NCBI GenBank assembly: GCA_025358205.1
Contig: JANYKG010000074.1
Span: 1-46,626, forward strand
DNA length: 46,626 nucleotides
From: Armatimonadota bacterium
Lineage (GTDB): Bacteria > Armatimonadota > UBA5829 > DTJY01
Direction: 5' to 3'
Part shown: positions 1 through 6,544 of the stretch, piece by piece
Position numbering within the stretch: position 1 is the first letter of the stretch
How the letters are laid out: every line of letters begins with the position of its first letter
Notes under the pieces: generated by a model
What the model was told of the DNA's origin: nothing
Seen by the model: only the letters and a program-made list of their open reading frames with translations
Databases searched by the model: none
Translations under genes and position numbers: made by a program

Positions 1-1610
1 CCTGCGCCAACGGTGGCTATCAGCGTGAACGGACCGCTCTCGCTTGCCGACCGCTCAACCTTGAAGCCGGTCTCATTCGACGAGGCATCCGTCCAACTCA
101 GGTTGATCTGACTCGACGACATGGCCGATGCTGCCAGACCAGTCGGAGCGGCTGGTATCACAACCGGCGGCGCCAGGGTTGCGGCAGAGGCTGTGGCATA
201 AGCCGAGTCGCCTGCCGTGTTGGTAGCGCACACCCGATAGTAGTACGGCGTGGAGGCGGTCAGCCCCGTGTTGCTGTAGGTCGTGACACCCGCACCCACT
301 GTGGTGAGAAGCGTGAACGGACCGGTTGCGCTTGACGACCGCTCAACCTTGAAGCCCGTCTCATTTGTGGAGGCATCATTCCAACCCAGGTTGATCTGAC
401 TCACAGAAACGGCTGATGCTACCAGTCCGGTCGGCGCGGCGGGCTTTACCGGCGGCGGTGCAGGCGTTGCGGCAGAAGCTGTCGCGTATGCCGAGTCGCC
501 GACGTCGTTTGTGGCGCATACCCGGTAGTAGTATGTCGTTGAGGCCGTCAGACCTGTGTTGTTGTAGGTCGTGACACCTGCTCCCACTGTTGCTATCAGC
601 GTGAACGGACCGCTCTCGCTTGCCGACCGCTCAACCTTGAAGCCGGTCTCGTTCGACGAAGCATCCGTCCAACTCAGATTGATCTGGGTCGCCGACACTG
701 CTGATGCTGTCAGATCTGTCGGCGCGGCAGGCGCCTCAGGAGTCAGAGTAGCAACCGATGCAGTGTTGGAGTAGTCTGAGTCCGCACTCAGAGAATAAGC
801 GCGTACCCGATAGTAGAATGTCGTCGAGGCAGGTAGACCGGTATCAGAATACGATGTCTCTCCGGCTGCCGGAGTGGCTATCTCGGTGTATGTGCCGTCT
901 GCGCTCGACGCTCTCTCCACTTTGAACCCAATCTCGTCTGATGAATTATCCTTCCAGGTCAGGTTGATTTGACTAGAGGAGAAAGCCGATGCAGCCAAAT
1001 CCGTCGGCGCGACTGGTATCACAACCGGTGGCGCTAGTGTTGTGGCCGATGCCGTTGCATATGCCGAGTCGCCAGCAGTATTCGTGGCGCACACTCGGTA
1101 GTAGTACGGCGTCGAGGCGGTCAGCCCCGTGTTGTTGTAGGTCGTGACATTTGCGCCCACCGTGGTAATCAACGTGAACGGGCCGCTTGCGCTCGCCGAC
1201 CGCTCAACCTTGAAGCCCGTCTCGTTCGACGAGGCGTCAGTCCAACTCAGGTTGATTTGAGTAGACGAGAAGGCCGATGCTCCCAGGCCCGTCGGCGTAG
1301 CGGGTATCACAACCGGTGGCGCTAGTGTTGTGGCCGACGCCGTTGCATATGCTGAGTCGCCAGCAGTATTCGTAGCGCACACTCGGTAGTAGTACGGCGT
1401 CGAGGCGGTCAGTCCCGTGTTGTTGTAGGTCGTGACATTTGCGCCAACTGTGGTAAGAAGTGTGAACGGGCCGCTTGCGCTCGCCGACCGCTCAACCTTG
1501 AACCCGGTCTCGTTAGTTGAGGCGTCCGTCCAACTCAGGTTGATCTGGGTAGACGAGAAAGCTGACGCTCCCAAGCCTGTTGGAGCGGCAGGTCCCTCAG
1601 GCGGCAGCGT
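1..1610. repeat. Tandem 288-bp (96-residue) Fn3-encoding repeats
   Basis: The hexamer gtgaac within each unit recurs at 25, 313, 601, 1174 and 1462, giving steps of 288, 288, 573 (288+285) and 288 bp. The unit between 601 and 1174 is more divergent and 3 bp shorter. Neighbouring units share long identical DNA stretches, which indicates recent duplication or gene conversion within the array. Confidence 0.85.
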
Positions 1611-1790
1611 ACCGTTATTGAGATAGTAGTCCCCAGCCGCGGTGAGAGTTCCTCCCCCAGCGGGATTCACGTGGCAATAGCCACACACCTTGCCTGTCGC
1701 GGTCGCATAACTCTTGTATGCATTTGCGGCCCCCGATGCAAATATGAGAACCATTGTGTATACAATGGCCAAGATCAGAATTTTCCTCAT
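1..1790 (-). CDS. Secreted fibronectin type III repeat protein with one CxxCH motif (partial, 3' end outside window)
   Basis: The reading frame stays open from the ATG to the window edge (596 codons seen), so the C-terminus is missing. The N-terminus is a signal peptide (hydrophobic core about residues 4-20, likely cleavage after ANA at 24). It is followed by VCGYCHVNP at residues 35-43, a CxxCH motif of the kind that binds covalent heme, though a single motif does not prove heme. From about residue 67 there are five complete and one partial fibronectin III modules. Each carries SQINLSW-like, FKVERS and YYYRVCATN blocks, with a spacing of 288 bp for most units. An AAGGAAG ribosome site lies about 8 nt upstream of the ATG. 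Fn3 modules usually act in extracellular adhesion or as spacers between catalytic domains, so an enzymatic domain may lie beyond the window. Secretion is well supported; the role is unknown. Confidence 0.85.
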   Translation of the reverse strand, partial: MRKILILAIVYTMVLIFASGAANAYKSYATATGKVCGYCHVNPAGGGTLTAAGDYYLNNGTLPPEGPAAPTGLGASAFSSTQINLSWTDASTNETGFKVERSASASGPFTLLTTVGANVTTYNNTGLTASTPYYYRVCATNTAGDSAYATASATTLAPPVVIPATPTGLGASAFSSTQINLSWTDASSNETGFKVERSASASGPFTLITTVGANVTTYNNTGLTASTPYYYRVCATNTAGDSAYATASATTLAPPVVIPVAPTDLAASAFSSSQINLTWKDNSSDEIGFKVERASSADGTYTEIATPAAGETSYSDTGLPASTTFYYRVRAYSLSADSDYSNTASVATLTPEAPAAPTDLTASAVSATQINLSWTDASSNETGFKVERSASESGPFTLIATVGAGVTTYNNTGLTASTTYYYRVCATNDVGDSAYATASAATPAPPPVKPAAPTGLVASAVSVSQINLGWNDASTNETGFKVERSSSATGPFTLLTTVGAGVTTYSNTGLTASTPYYYRVCATNTAGDSAYATASAATLAPPVVIPAAPTGLAASAMSSSQINLSWTDASSNETGFKVERSASESGPFTLIATVGA

Positions 1791-1869
1791 TGTTGTACTT
1801 CCTTAATCCAGTGATTCTGGAGACATAGATCCCAGCGACCCAATGCCCCACACCCAACATGCACTTGCC

Positions 1870-1935
1870 CCGGTTAAACACTGCGGACTTTTCCCCGTAC
1901 CTCCAGTTCGGACTTCCGCGTTGAACAGAAACCGG
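1870..1935 (-). promoter_or_regulatory. Possible structured leader RNA of the Fn3 gene
   Basis: On the minus strand an outer arm CCGGTT (1930-1935) can pair with AACCGG (1870-1875). An inner arm GCGGA (1915-1919) can pair with TCCGC (1883-1887). The hairpin core lies 80-145 nt upstream of the ATG. I could not match it to the conserved core of any riboswitch class I know, including c-di-GMP-I. It may be chance pairing. Confidence 0.25.
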
Positions 1936-2158
1936 TCAATGTTCGTCGTGTAGTGGGAAGAAATCTGCATAACCCCATATCTGTGGGATAGACTCACATA
2001 TAGCTACTGCGACGCAGTCCATTCGCCCACTCATACTACACCCCCATTCTAGAAACCGGTCAACAGAATCAATGAGGTTGGCGCACTGCGAGTTGATACG
2101 AGGATACTACGCCCACGCAAGGGTTATGCCTTATAGACCGGGTATACACCCTGTATGT

Positions 2159-2181
2159 TCCACATTTTTGTGGATTTTTTT
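2159..2181 (+). terminator. Terminator-like hairpin with T-run on the plus strand
   Basis: TCCAC, a six-base loop and GTGGA are followed by seven T residues. The stem is only 5 bp. No plus-strand gene lies upstream, so either a short unannotated plus-strand transcript ends here or the match is fortuitous. Confidence 0.3.
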
Positions 2182-2330
2182 ACTATTACCTCTCGGCCTA
2201 CTATCGCTAGATAGTCAAGCATAGTGGTAAGCGGTGAATATCGAATAAAAGACAAAGCAGTTGCGACGGTGTCTAAGTGGAGTTGCAGTTGACGGAGAAG
2301 AGCGGAATACTAACCGACAGGGAAAGTCAT

Positions 2331-2373
2331 CAGTAATCAGTGACCGTGATCCAAGACTGATCACTGATTACTG
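2331..2373. repeat. Inverted repeat of the 'atcagt' family
   Basis: Perfect 13-bp arms (CAGTAATCAGTGA and its complement) are separated by 17 bp, just past the stop of the minus-strand URO-D-like gene. The same motif family recurs at 39061-39124. There is no T-run on the minus strand, so it is a dispersed palindrome rather than a classic terminator. Confidence 0.8.
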
Positions 2374-2388
2374 GTTGCTATTTGCAAA

Positions 2389-3381
2389 TTACTGTGCCGC
2401 TCGTTCGCAGTATTCGCGCAGAAGCCTGAGCCACAGCCGATAGTCATCCAGCGACACACCCGGTGGGGTCTGATGATCGCACGATGGGATATACCCGCCC
2501 TGGCACATGACCGGAAATATCCGCTCGAACTCCTGGCGCATACGGGCCTCGCCGAGGTGCATAACGGTCTTATCATACGCGCCGAGCATCCGCAACTTCG
2601 GGTGGTCGCGCCTGAGCTGCACAATGTCCACGCCCGCCATCCGCTCAAGCGGCAGCAGACCCTGTACGCCGACCTCCTCAAACCACGCAGCCGGTTTGGT
2701 CACGTCGCCATCGGTATCTACGAACACGACTATTCCACGTTCGATAAGCGCGGGGACGAGCCTGCGGTAGTACGGAGCCATGAACTCGTCAAACTGCAAT
2801 TTGGAGAGCATCGGCCCGTGATTGTATGACATGTCCTCCGCAATGGTCATGAAGTCCGGTGTGCATATCTCGCAGAACTGATCCAGCACGCGGAGTTGGT
2901 GGGCAAGCAGATCCTCGTTCATCTCCTTCATCAGGTCCGGCTGGTCATAGAAGGCGAGCAAGTGCTGCTCAATCCCAAGCATTCCGCGAGCGTACCAGAA
3001 GAACCCGTCCAGCGTGATCCATATCACCAGGTCCCCAGCCTTCTGACCTTCCGCCCATGCCTTGATGACTTCGGCGTTGAACGGATAATCGGGGTATAGG
3101 TACTGCTTGATCGCCAGGTACTCCTCGCGATTGTTGACAATCGGCAGACCGTGTCCGGCCGGCCTGGGACACCCAGCGCCGCGCGTTGGTATCCAACACT
3201 GGCGATGGCCGTCCTGCCCAAAGTAGTCGCGGATAGACTCACCAGTCGTCAGTTCTGCCGGAAGCCCCTCCTCGCGCCATCGTGCGATGGTCCTATCCCA
3301 CCATCCTGCCCACTCAAGGACCGGCAGGCGGTCAACGGACTCAAAGCTCAGGGTTCGGCGGAATCGTTCTCGGTTGGTCAA
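2389..3381 (-). CDS. URO-D/MtaA-like protein A
   Basis: A 330-residue protein of the uroporphyrinogen decarboxylase-like superfamily (TIM barrel; includes HemE and corrinoid-dependent methyltransferases such as MtaA and CmuA). The N-terminus NRERFRRTLSFESVDRLPV is the usual entry of the non-HemE branch, which lacks the RQAGRYLPEY-type substrate motif of true HemE. The C-terminal GGYIPSCDHQTPP corresponds to the family GGYIxxxSH block. Where MtaA-like proteins carry HxCGD, this one reads DTDGD, so the zinc-thiolate site looks altered. The start is TTG, with AGGAG 6 nt upstream (AAACCA spacer). It lies 51 bp downstream of a paralogue on the same strand, probably in one transcript. The substrate is unknown; it is unlikely to be heme synthesis. 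Confidence 0.8.
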   Translation of the reverse strand: MTNRERFRRTLSFESVDRLPVLEWAGWWDRTIARWREEGLPAELTTGESIRDYFGQDGHRQCWIPTRGAGCPRPAGHGLPIVNNREEYLAIKQYLYPDYPFNAEVIKAWAEGQKAGDLVIWITLDGFFWYARGMLGIEQHLLAFYDQPDLMKEMNEDLLAHQLRVLDQFCEICTPDFMTIAEDMSYNHGPMLSKLQFDEFMAPYYRRLVPALIERGIVVFVDTDGDVTKPAAWFEEVGVQGLLPLERMAGVDIVQLRRDHPKLRMLGAYDKTVMHLGEARMRQEFERIFPVMCQGGYIPSCDHQTPPGVSLDDYRLWLRLLREYCERAAQ

Positions 3382-3432
3382 TGGTTTCTCCTGGTGTAGG
3401 ACTCATGGGTCCCATAGGACATATGCGCAGCG

Positions 3433-4437
3433 TCACTGATTCTGCAATACCTCGATCATCGCCGCCATGTTCTCGGCGGAGACGTCCGATGGGACATCGT
3501 GCGATGGACATGCGATGTATCCCCCACCCTTGCCGAGTTCATCCAGCAGCCTGCGAACTTCCCTGCGCACATCGTCCGGCGTTCCGTGCGGGAGGAGTCT
3601 CTGCACGCTGATGCCTCCGTAGAACGACAGCCGACCGTAATATGCCTTCTTCGTCTCAAAGACGTCCATCACTTCGGGCTGGAACGGGTTGAATATGTTC
3701 AATCCGATGTCCACCAGTTCGGGAAAAAGCTCGTCCACATCGCCGCAGGAATGAATCATCACGTACTTGCCGGCATCCCGCGCGCGCTTGTACATTCGCG
3801 CGATGCACGGCTTGATAAACTCGCGCCAGAGCGTCGGCCCCATGATGAGACCCGACTGGCTACCCCAGTCATCGCCGAACCTCATGCAGTCTATGTCGCA
3901 TTCCAGCGCGGTGTCAATGAATGCCAGGTTGTACTCGGTGATGCGGTCGAAGAGTTCATGGACAAACTCCGGCGACTCTATCATGTCCATCAGAAGCTGC
4001 TCCATGCCGCGCAGGGTCCATGCCCTCTCAAAGAGCGCGAACCCCAGGCTCACGATGCGAAACTTGTCCTGGCTCTCAGCGGCGCGGGCCTGGAACAACC
4101 GCTTCAGTTGCAACTTGTCCAGCGCGGGCGGCTCCCAGCCCTTCAGCGATGGCTCGGGCAGAACGCAGTTTTCCACGCAGCCGATGTCCTTGTCCACCGT
4201 GCGGTTCCAGATCACCCCCCACGCGTCGCGCTCATAGCCAGGCTCGATCTCCACGCACGGCGCATCGGCCCCGCGATACAGAAATCCAAAGTGATTGCCG
4301 ATCTTCGATTGAAAGTCGGAGTCGCCGTAGTACGCCGCAAGCTTCTCACGCGCCGGGACGGTAAACGTCACGTGGTATGGGACGATATCCGTGTCCTGGA
4401 ATTGCACTGCTCTCAAAACTCGTTCTCTAGGTGTCAT
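3433..4437 (-). CDS. URO-D/MtaA-like protein B (retains HxCGD motif)
   Basis: A 334-residue URO-D superfamily member beginning MTPRERVLRAVQF. It keeps HSCGDVDELFPELVDIG in its C-terminal half, the pattern that supplies His and Cys zinc ligands in MtaA/CmuA-type methyltransferases, and it ends with GGYIACPSHDVPSDVSAEN. In characterised relatives such a site activates a thiol for methyl transfer from a corrinoid protein. No corrinoid protein gene is visible in the window. The ATG has only a weak G-rich site upstream. The gene is divergent from the secreted FG-GAP protein, with a 148-bp shared upstream region. Superfamily assignment is secure; the reaction is not. Confidence 0.82.
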   Translation of the reverse strand: MTPRERVLRAVQFQDTDIVPYHVTFTVPAREKLAAYYGDSDFQSKIGNHFGFLYRGADAPCVEIEPGYERDAWGVIWNRTVDKDIGCVENCVLPEPSLKGWEPPALDKLQLKRLFQARAAESQDKFRIVSLGFALFERAWTLRGMEQLLMDMIESPEFVHELFDRITEYNLAFIDTALECDIDCMRFGDDWGSQSGLIMGPTLWREFIKPCIARMYKRARDAGKYVMIHSCGDVDELFPELVDIGLNIFNPFQPEVMDVFETKKAYYGRLSFYGGISVQRLLPHGTPDDVRREVRRLLDELGKGGGYIACPSHDVPSDVSAENMAAMIEVLQNQ

Positions 4438-4448
4438 AGCAGTCCCCC

Positions 4449-4479
4449 ACTCGTACTCGTACTCGTACTCCTACTCGAG
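4449..4479. repeat. Hexamer repeat (tactcg)n
   Basis: About five degenerate tandem copies of tactcg lie immediately upstream of the URO-D-like gene B start, in the divergent intergenic region. Such low-complexity hexamer tracts match the style of the other short repeats in this window. Confidence 0.7.
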
Positions 4480-4585
4480 AATCCCTATCCGCACACTTGC
4501 ACCCACTTGCTCTACGTGCAATAATAACATCCGGGCGAACGGTTTATCAACCTGTACTTGACCAAAAGAGAGGAAAAATACCCAA

Positions 4586-5776
4586 ATGCGCAGATCGTTA
4601 CTATTTACAATGCTCCTGACCGCGTTTATTTTGACCAGCTATGCACTAGCGTCATCCGCTGAAACCAAGCCGATGAGCATAAGGCGTATCGAGTGGTGGA
4701 AGACCAAACTGGACTCCGGCACATATGAATCCGCCGGCGTTTTCGATGTCAACAATGACGGCAAGCTGGACATAGTGTGCGGCACATCATGGTACGAAGC
4801 GCCGAACTGGACTAAGCACAAGATATGCGACCTTGCGCCGCAGGGTGAATACTACGACGATTTCTCCACCATCCCCATGGACATTAACGGCGACGGGTAT
4901 ATGGATTTCGTCACCGGCGGTTTCTGGGGTAATACGCTCTACTGGCGCGAAAACCCAAAAGGCCAGCCGGTTGAGTGGACGACTCACAGTATCGAGAAAG
5001 TCGGCAGCATCGAGACCACCCGCGCATGGGACGTAGACGGCGACGGCGAGGTCGAGTTTGTGCCGAACACCCCCGGCGGTCCGATTCGCATTTTCAAGCT
5101 GATACGCGACAAGGCGGGTAAAGGCACAGGGCAGTTCAAGAAGTATCAGATCACCACTGTCTCTCAGGGCCACGGTCTGGGATTCGGCGACCTGATGGGC
5201 AACGGCAAAGGCTGCTTCATCAACAACTCCGGCTGGTGGGAGCCGCTCGGCGACCCTCTGACCGGCGAGTACAAATTCCATGCTGACTTCAGCTTCGGAA
5301 GCGCTAGCGTGCCTATCCTCGTGGAAGACGTGAACAACGACGGCGTAAACGAGATCATCGTCGGCCAGGCTCACGGATACGGCCTGGACTACTACACCCA
5401 GAAGATGGACGGCGACAAGCGGGTCTGGACCAAGCACCCGATTGATCCATTCTTCTCACAGTACCACGAGATGCAGTGGGTAGACATTGACGGCGATGGT
5501 CGCGGCGAACTGGTAACCGGTAACCGCTACCGCGCGCACAACGGCCATGAGCTAGGCGAGACGGACATCTGCGGACTCTTCTACTTCAAGTGGAACGGCG
5601 AGTCGTTCACGAAGGTAGTCATTGATTACGGCAAGGTCCCCGGACACTCAGGCACGGGCATCTTCATGCAGATCGCGGACCTGGACGGCGACGGCAGGCT
5701 GGACGTAGTCGCTCCCGGCAAGCAAGGACTCTACATATTCAAGAACCTTGGCACAGAGCAGGTCGGCGCTAAGTAG
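4586..5776 (+). CDS. Secreted FG-GAP/VCBS repeat protein
   Basis: A 396-residue exported protein. The signal peptide has a hydrophobic core at about residues 5-20 and likely cleavage near ASSA at 22-25. The body has recurring calcium-loop motifs of the FG-GAP/VCBS type: DVNNDGKLDIV, DINGDGYMDFV, DVDGDGEVEFV, DVNNDGVNEIIV, DIDGDGRGELV and DLDGDGRLDVV. This predicts a seven-bladed beta-propeller with DxDxDG calcium sites and no added catalytic domain. Proteins of this shape occur beside polysaccharide-degrading genes and are thought to bind glycans or act as lyase-like propellers, but this one's role is unassigned. An AGAGG site lies about 12 nt before the ATG, which is rather far. It converges on the XRE gene with a 2-bp gap. 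Confidence 0.85.
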   Translation: MRRSLLFTMLLTAFILTSYALASSAETKPMSIRRIEWWKTKLDSGTYESAGVFDVNNDGKLDIVCGTSWYEAPNWTKHKICDLAPQGEYYDDFSTIPMDINGDGYMDFVTGGFWGNTLYWRENPKGQPVEWTTHSIEKVGSIETTRAWDVDGDGEVEFVPNTPGGPIRIFKLIRDKAGKGTGQFKKYQITTVSQGHGLGFGDLMGNGKGCFINNSGWWEPLGDPLTGEYKFHADFSFGSASVPILVEDVNNDGVNEIIVGQAHGYGLDYYTQKMDGDKRVWTKHPIDPFFSQYHEMQWVDIDGDGRGELVTGNRYRAHNGHELGETDICGLFYFKWNGESFTKVVIDYGKVPGHSGTGIFMQIADLDGDGRLDVVAPGKQGLYIFKNLGTEQVGAK

Positions 5777-5778
5777 TT

Positions 5779-5982
5779 CTATCGGTCCTCGTCATCGAAA
5801 CTGAATACCTCCTCGGTCGTGCTCTGCAGAGCGCGGGAGATTTTGTACGCAAGCCTGAGAGAAGGGTTATACCGACCCTTCTCCAGGTGTACGATAGTCT
5901 CCCGCTGCACGCCCACCAGCTTCGCAAGCTGATCCTGTGTCAGTCCGTGTCGCGCTCTGAGTTCCGGCATTCGAGTTTTCAT
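5779..5982 (-). CDS. XRE-family HTH transcriptional regulator
   Basis: A 67-residue single-domain Cro/CI-type helix-turn-helix protein. The pattern [42 protein letters not shown] gives the five-helix fold, with the recognition helix around [10 protein letters not shown]. The ATG overlaps the stop of the upstream membrane-protein gene by four bases (ATGA), so the pair is translationally coupled. Small XRE regulators of this type paired with a small multi-pass membrane protein are common in bacteria. The regulator probably controls its own operon through the dyad beside the promoter (6355-6377), which is an inference. Confidence 0.88.
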   Translation of the reverse strand: MKTRMPELRARHGLTQDQLAKLVGVQRETIVHLEKGRYNPSLRLAYKISRALQSTTEEVFSFDDEDR

Positions 5983-6338
5983 TCTCGGAACCCTCGCGCT
6001 TCATAGAGCCAGTACGTAAACGCAAATACCACCAGGTTGAGAATGTAGGTGGTCGCAAGAGCCTGCGCAAAACTTCGGACAAGATTCAGGTGGCTTGCGT
6101 TTCTCAGTCCCGGCCCAAGCGCCACCGCAAGGTAGACAAAAGTGCCTGTTAGGGTAATCGTGGTGACTACAAAAGTAATGGACGCAGCCTGCTTGAAAAT
6201 CGCCTCAGTCCTCTCGTCGTACCAAAACAGCTCGATGAAAACGAAGAATCCGAACATCGCCTTGAACATAGAATATTCAGTGAAGTGTCCCAACAATCCC
6301 AGGAATCCCAACAACGAAAGCCAGCGCAAATGACGCAT
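5979..6338 (-). CDS. Small four-helix membrane protein paired with XRE regulator (DUF3796/DUF2178-like)
   Basis: A 119-residue integral membrane protein. Hydrophobic stretches are at about residues 5-17, 26-40, 52-73 and 88-110, predicting three to four transmembrane helices. The N-terminal LLGFLGLLG followed by an aromatic-rich helix and a short polar loop resembles DUF3796/DUF2178-type proteins encoded beside XRE regulators. A strong GGAGG site lies 6-7 nt upstream of the ATG. It is the first gene of a two-gene operon with the XRE gene. The function is unknown; it may sense a membrane or envelope signal for the regulator. Confidence 0.75.
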   Translation of the reverse strand: MRHLRWLSLLGFLGLLGHFTEYSMFKAMFGFFVFIELFWYDERTEAIFKQAASITFVVTTITLTGTFVYLAVALGPGLRNASHLNLVRSFAQALATTYILNLVVFAFTYWLYEARGFRE

Positions 6339-6354
6339 GATTGATCCTCCTCTG

Positions 6355-6377
6355 TGATGTATTTACCACATCATGTG
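6355..6377. promoter_or_regulatory. Candidate operator dyads for the XRE regulator
   Basis: Two overlapping dyads lie just downstream of the -10 of the XRE operon. One is TGATGT (6355-6360) paired with ACATCA (6368-6373). The other is the perfect 11-bp palindrome CACATCATGTG (6367-6377). Placement over the transcription start fits repression by the XRE protein. Confidence 0.5.
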
Positions 6378-6380
6378 AGA

Positions 6381-6408
6381 ATTATATCGCATTTTTTCGA
6401 TATGTCAA
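6381..6408 (-). promoter_or_regulatory. Consensus sigma70 promoter of the membrane protein/XRE operon
   Basis: On the minus strand TTGACA (6403-6408) and TATAAT (6381-6386) are both perfect consensus hexamers separated by 16 bp. They lie about 45 bp upstream of the ATG at 6338, in an AT-rich pocket. Confidence 0.85.
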
Positions 6409-6544
6409 GTACTTTCTTGCTCTTTGCGCATTTATTATCGCGCGGCTTGAAGTATGCCGTTGGGCGCGCAGGCTCACATCATCGCAGGAATCGGACTCGT
6501 GCGCGGAGTAATATCAGATATCCCCGTCAAGGAGAATATACGGT

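Larger units (their letters stand above)
1791..2388. other. Non-coding interval between Fn3 gene and URO-D-like gene
   Basis: I see no convincing gene in these 598 bp. The left part is the leader of the Fn3 gene and contains a nested inverted repeat (1870-1935). A possible minus-strand promoter has TTGACC (2058-2063) and TGTAGT (2035-2040) 17 bp apart, but the -10 match is poor. A plus-strand terminator-like hairpin lies at 2159-2181, a small palindrome (ACTATC/GATAGT) at 2200-2215, and a perfect 13-bp inverted repeat at 2331-2373. Confidence 0.6.

Noticed and set aside
1880-1905. Minus-strand GGGGAAAAGTCCGC resembling the GAGGAAAGTCC region of RNase P RNA
   Set aside because: No other RNase P conserved regions (such as the ACAGA-type 3' segment) occur at suitable distances, and the stretch lies within 100 nt of a good start codon.
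1791-2040. c-di-GMP-I riboswitch in the Fn3 leader
   Set aside because: The conserved core (GGACGCAAAGCC-type) is not present on either strand.
2389-4437. Heme biosynthesis hemE genes
   Set aside because: The RQAGRYLPEY-type substrate motif of true HemE is absent, and no other heme genes are nearby.
3499-4524. 341-codon plus-strand reading frame
   Set aside because: It is antisense to URO-D-like gene B, with no ribosome site and no recognisable domain.
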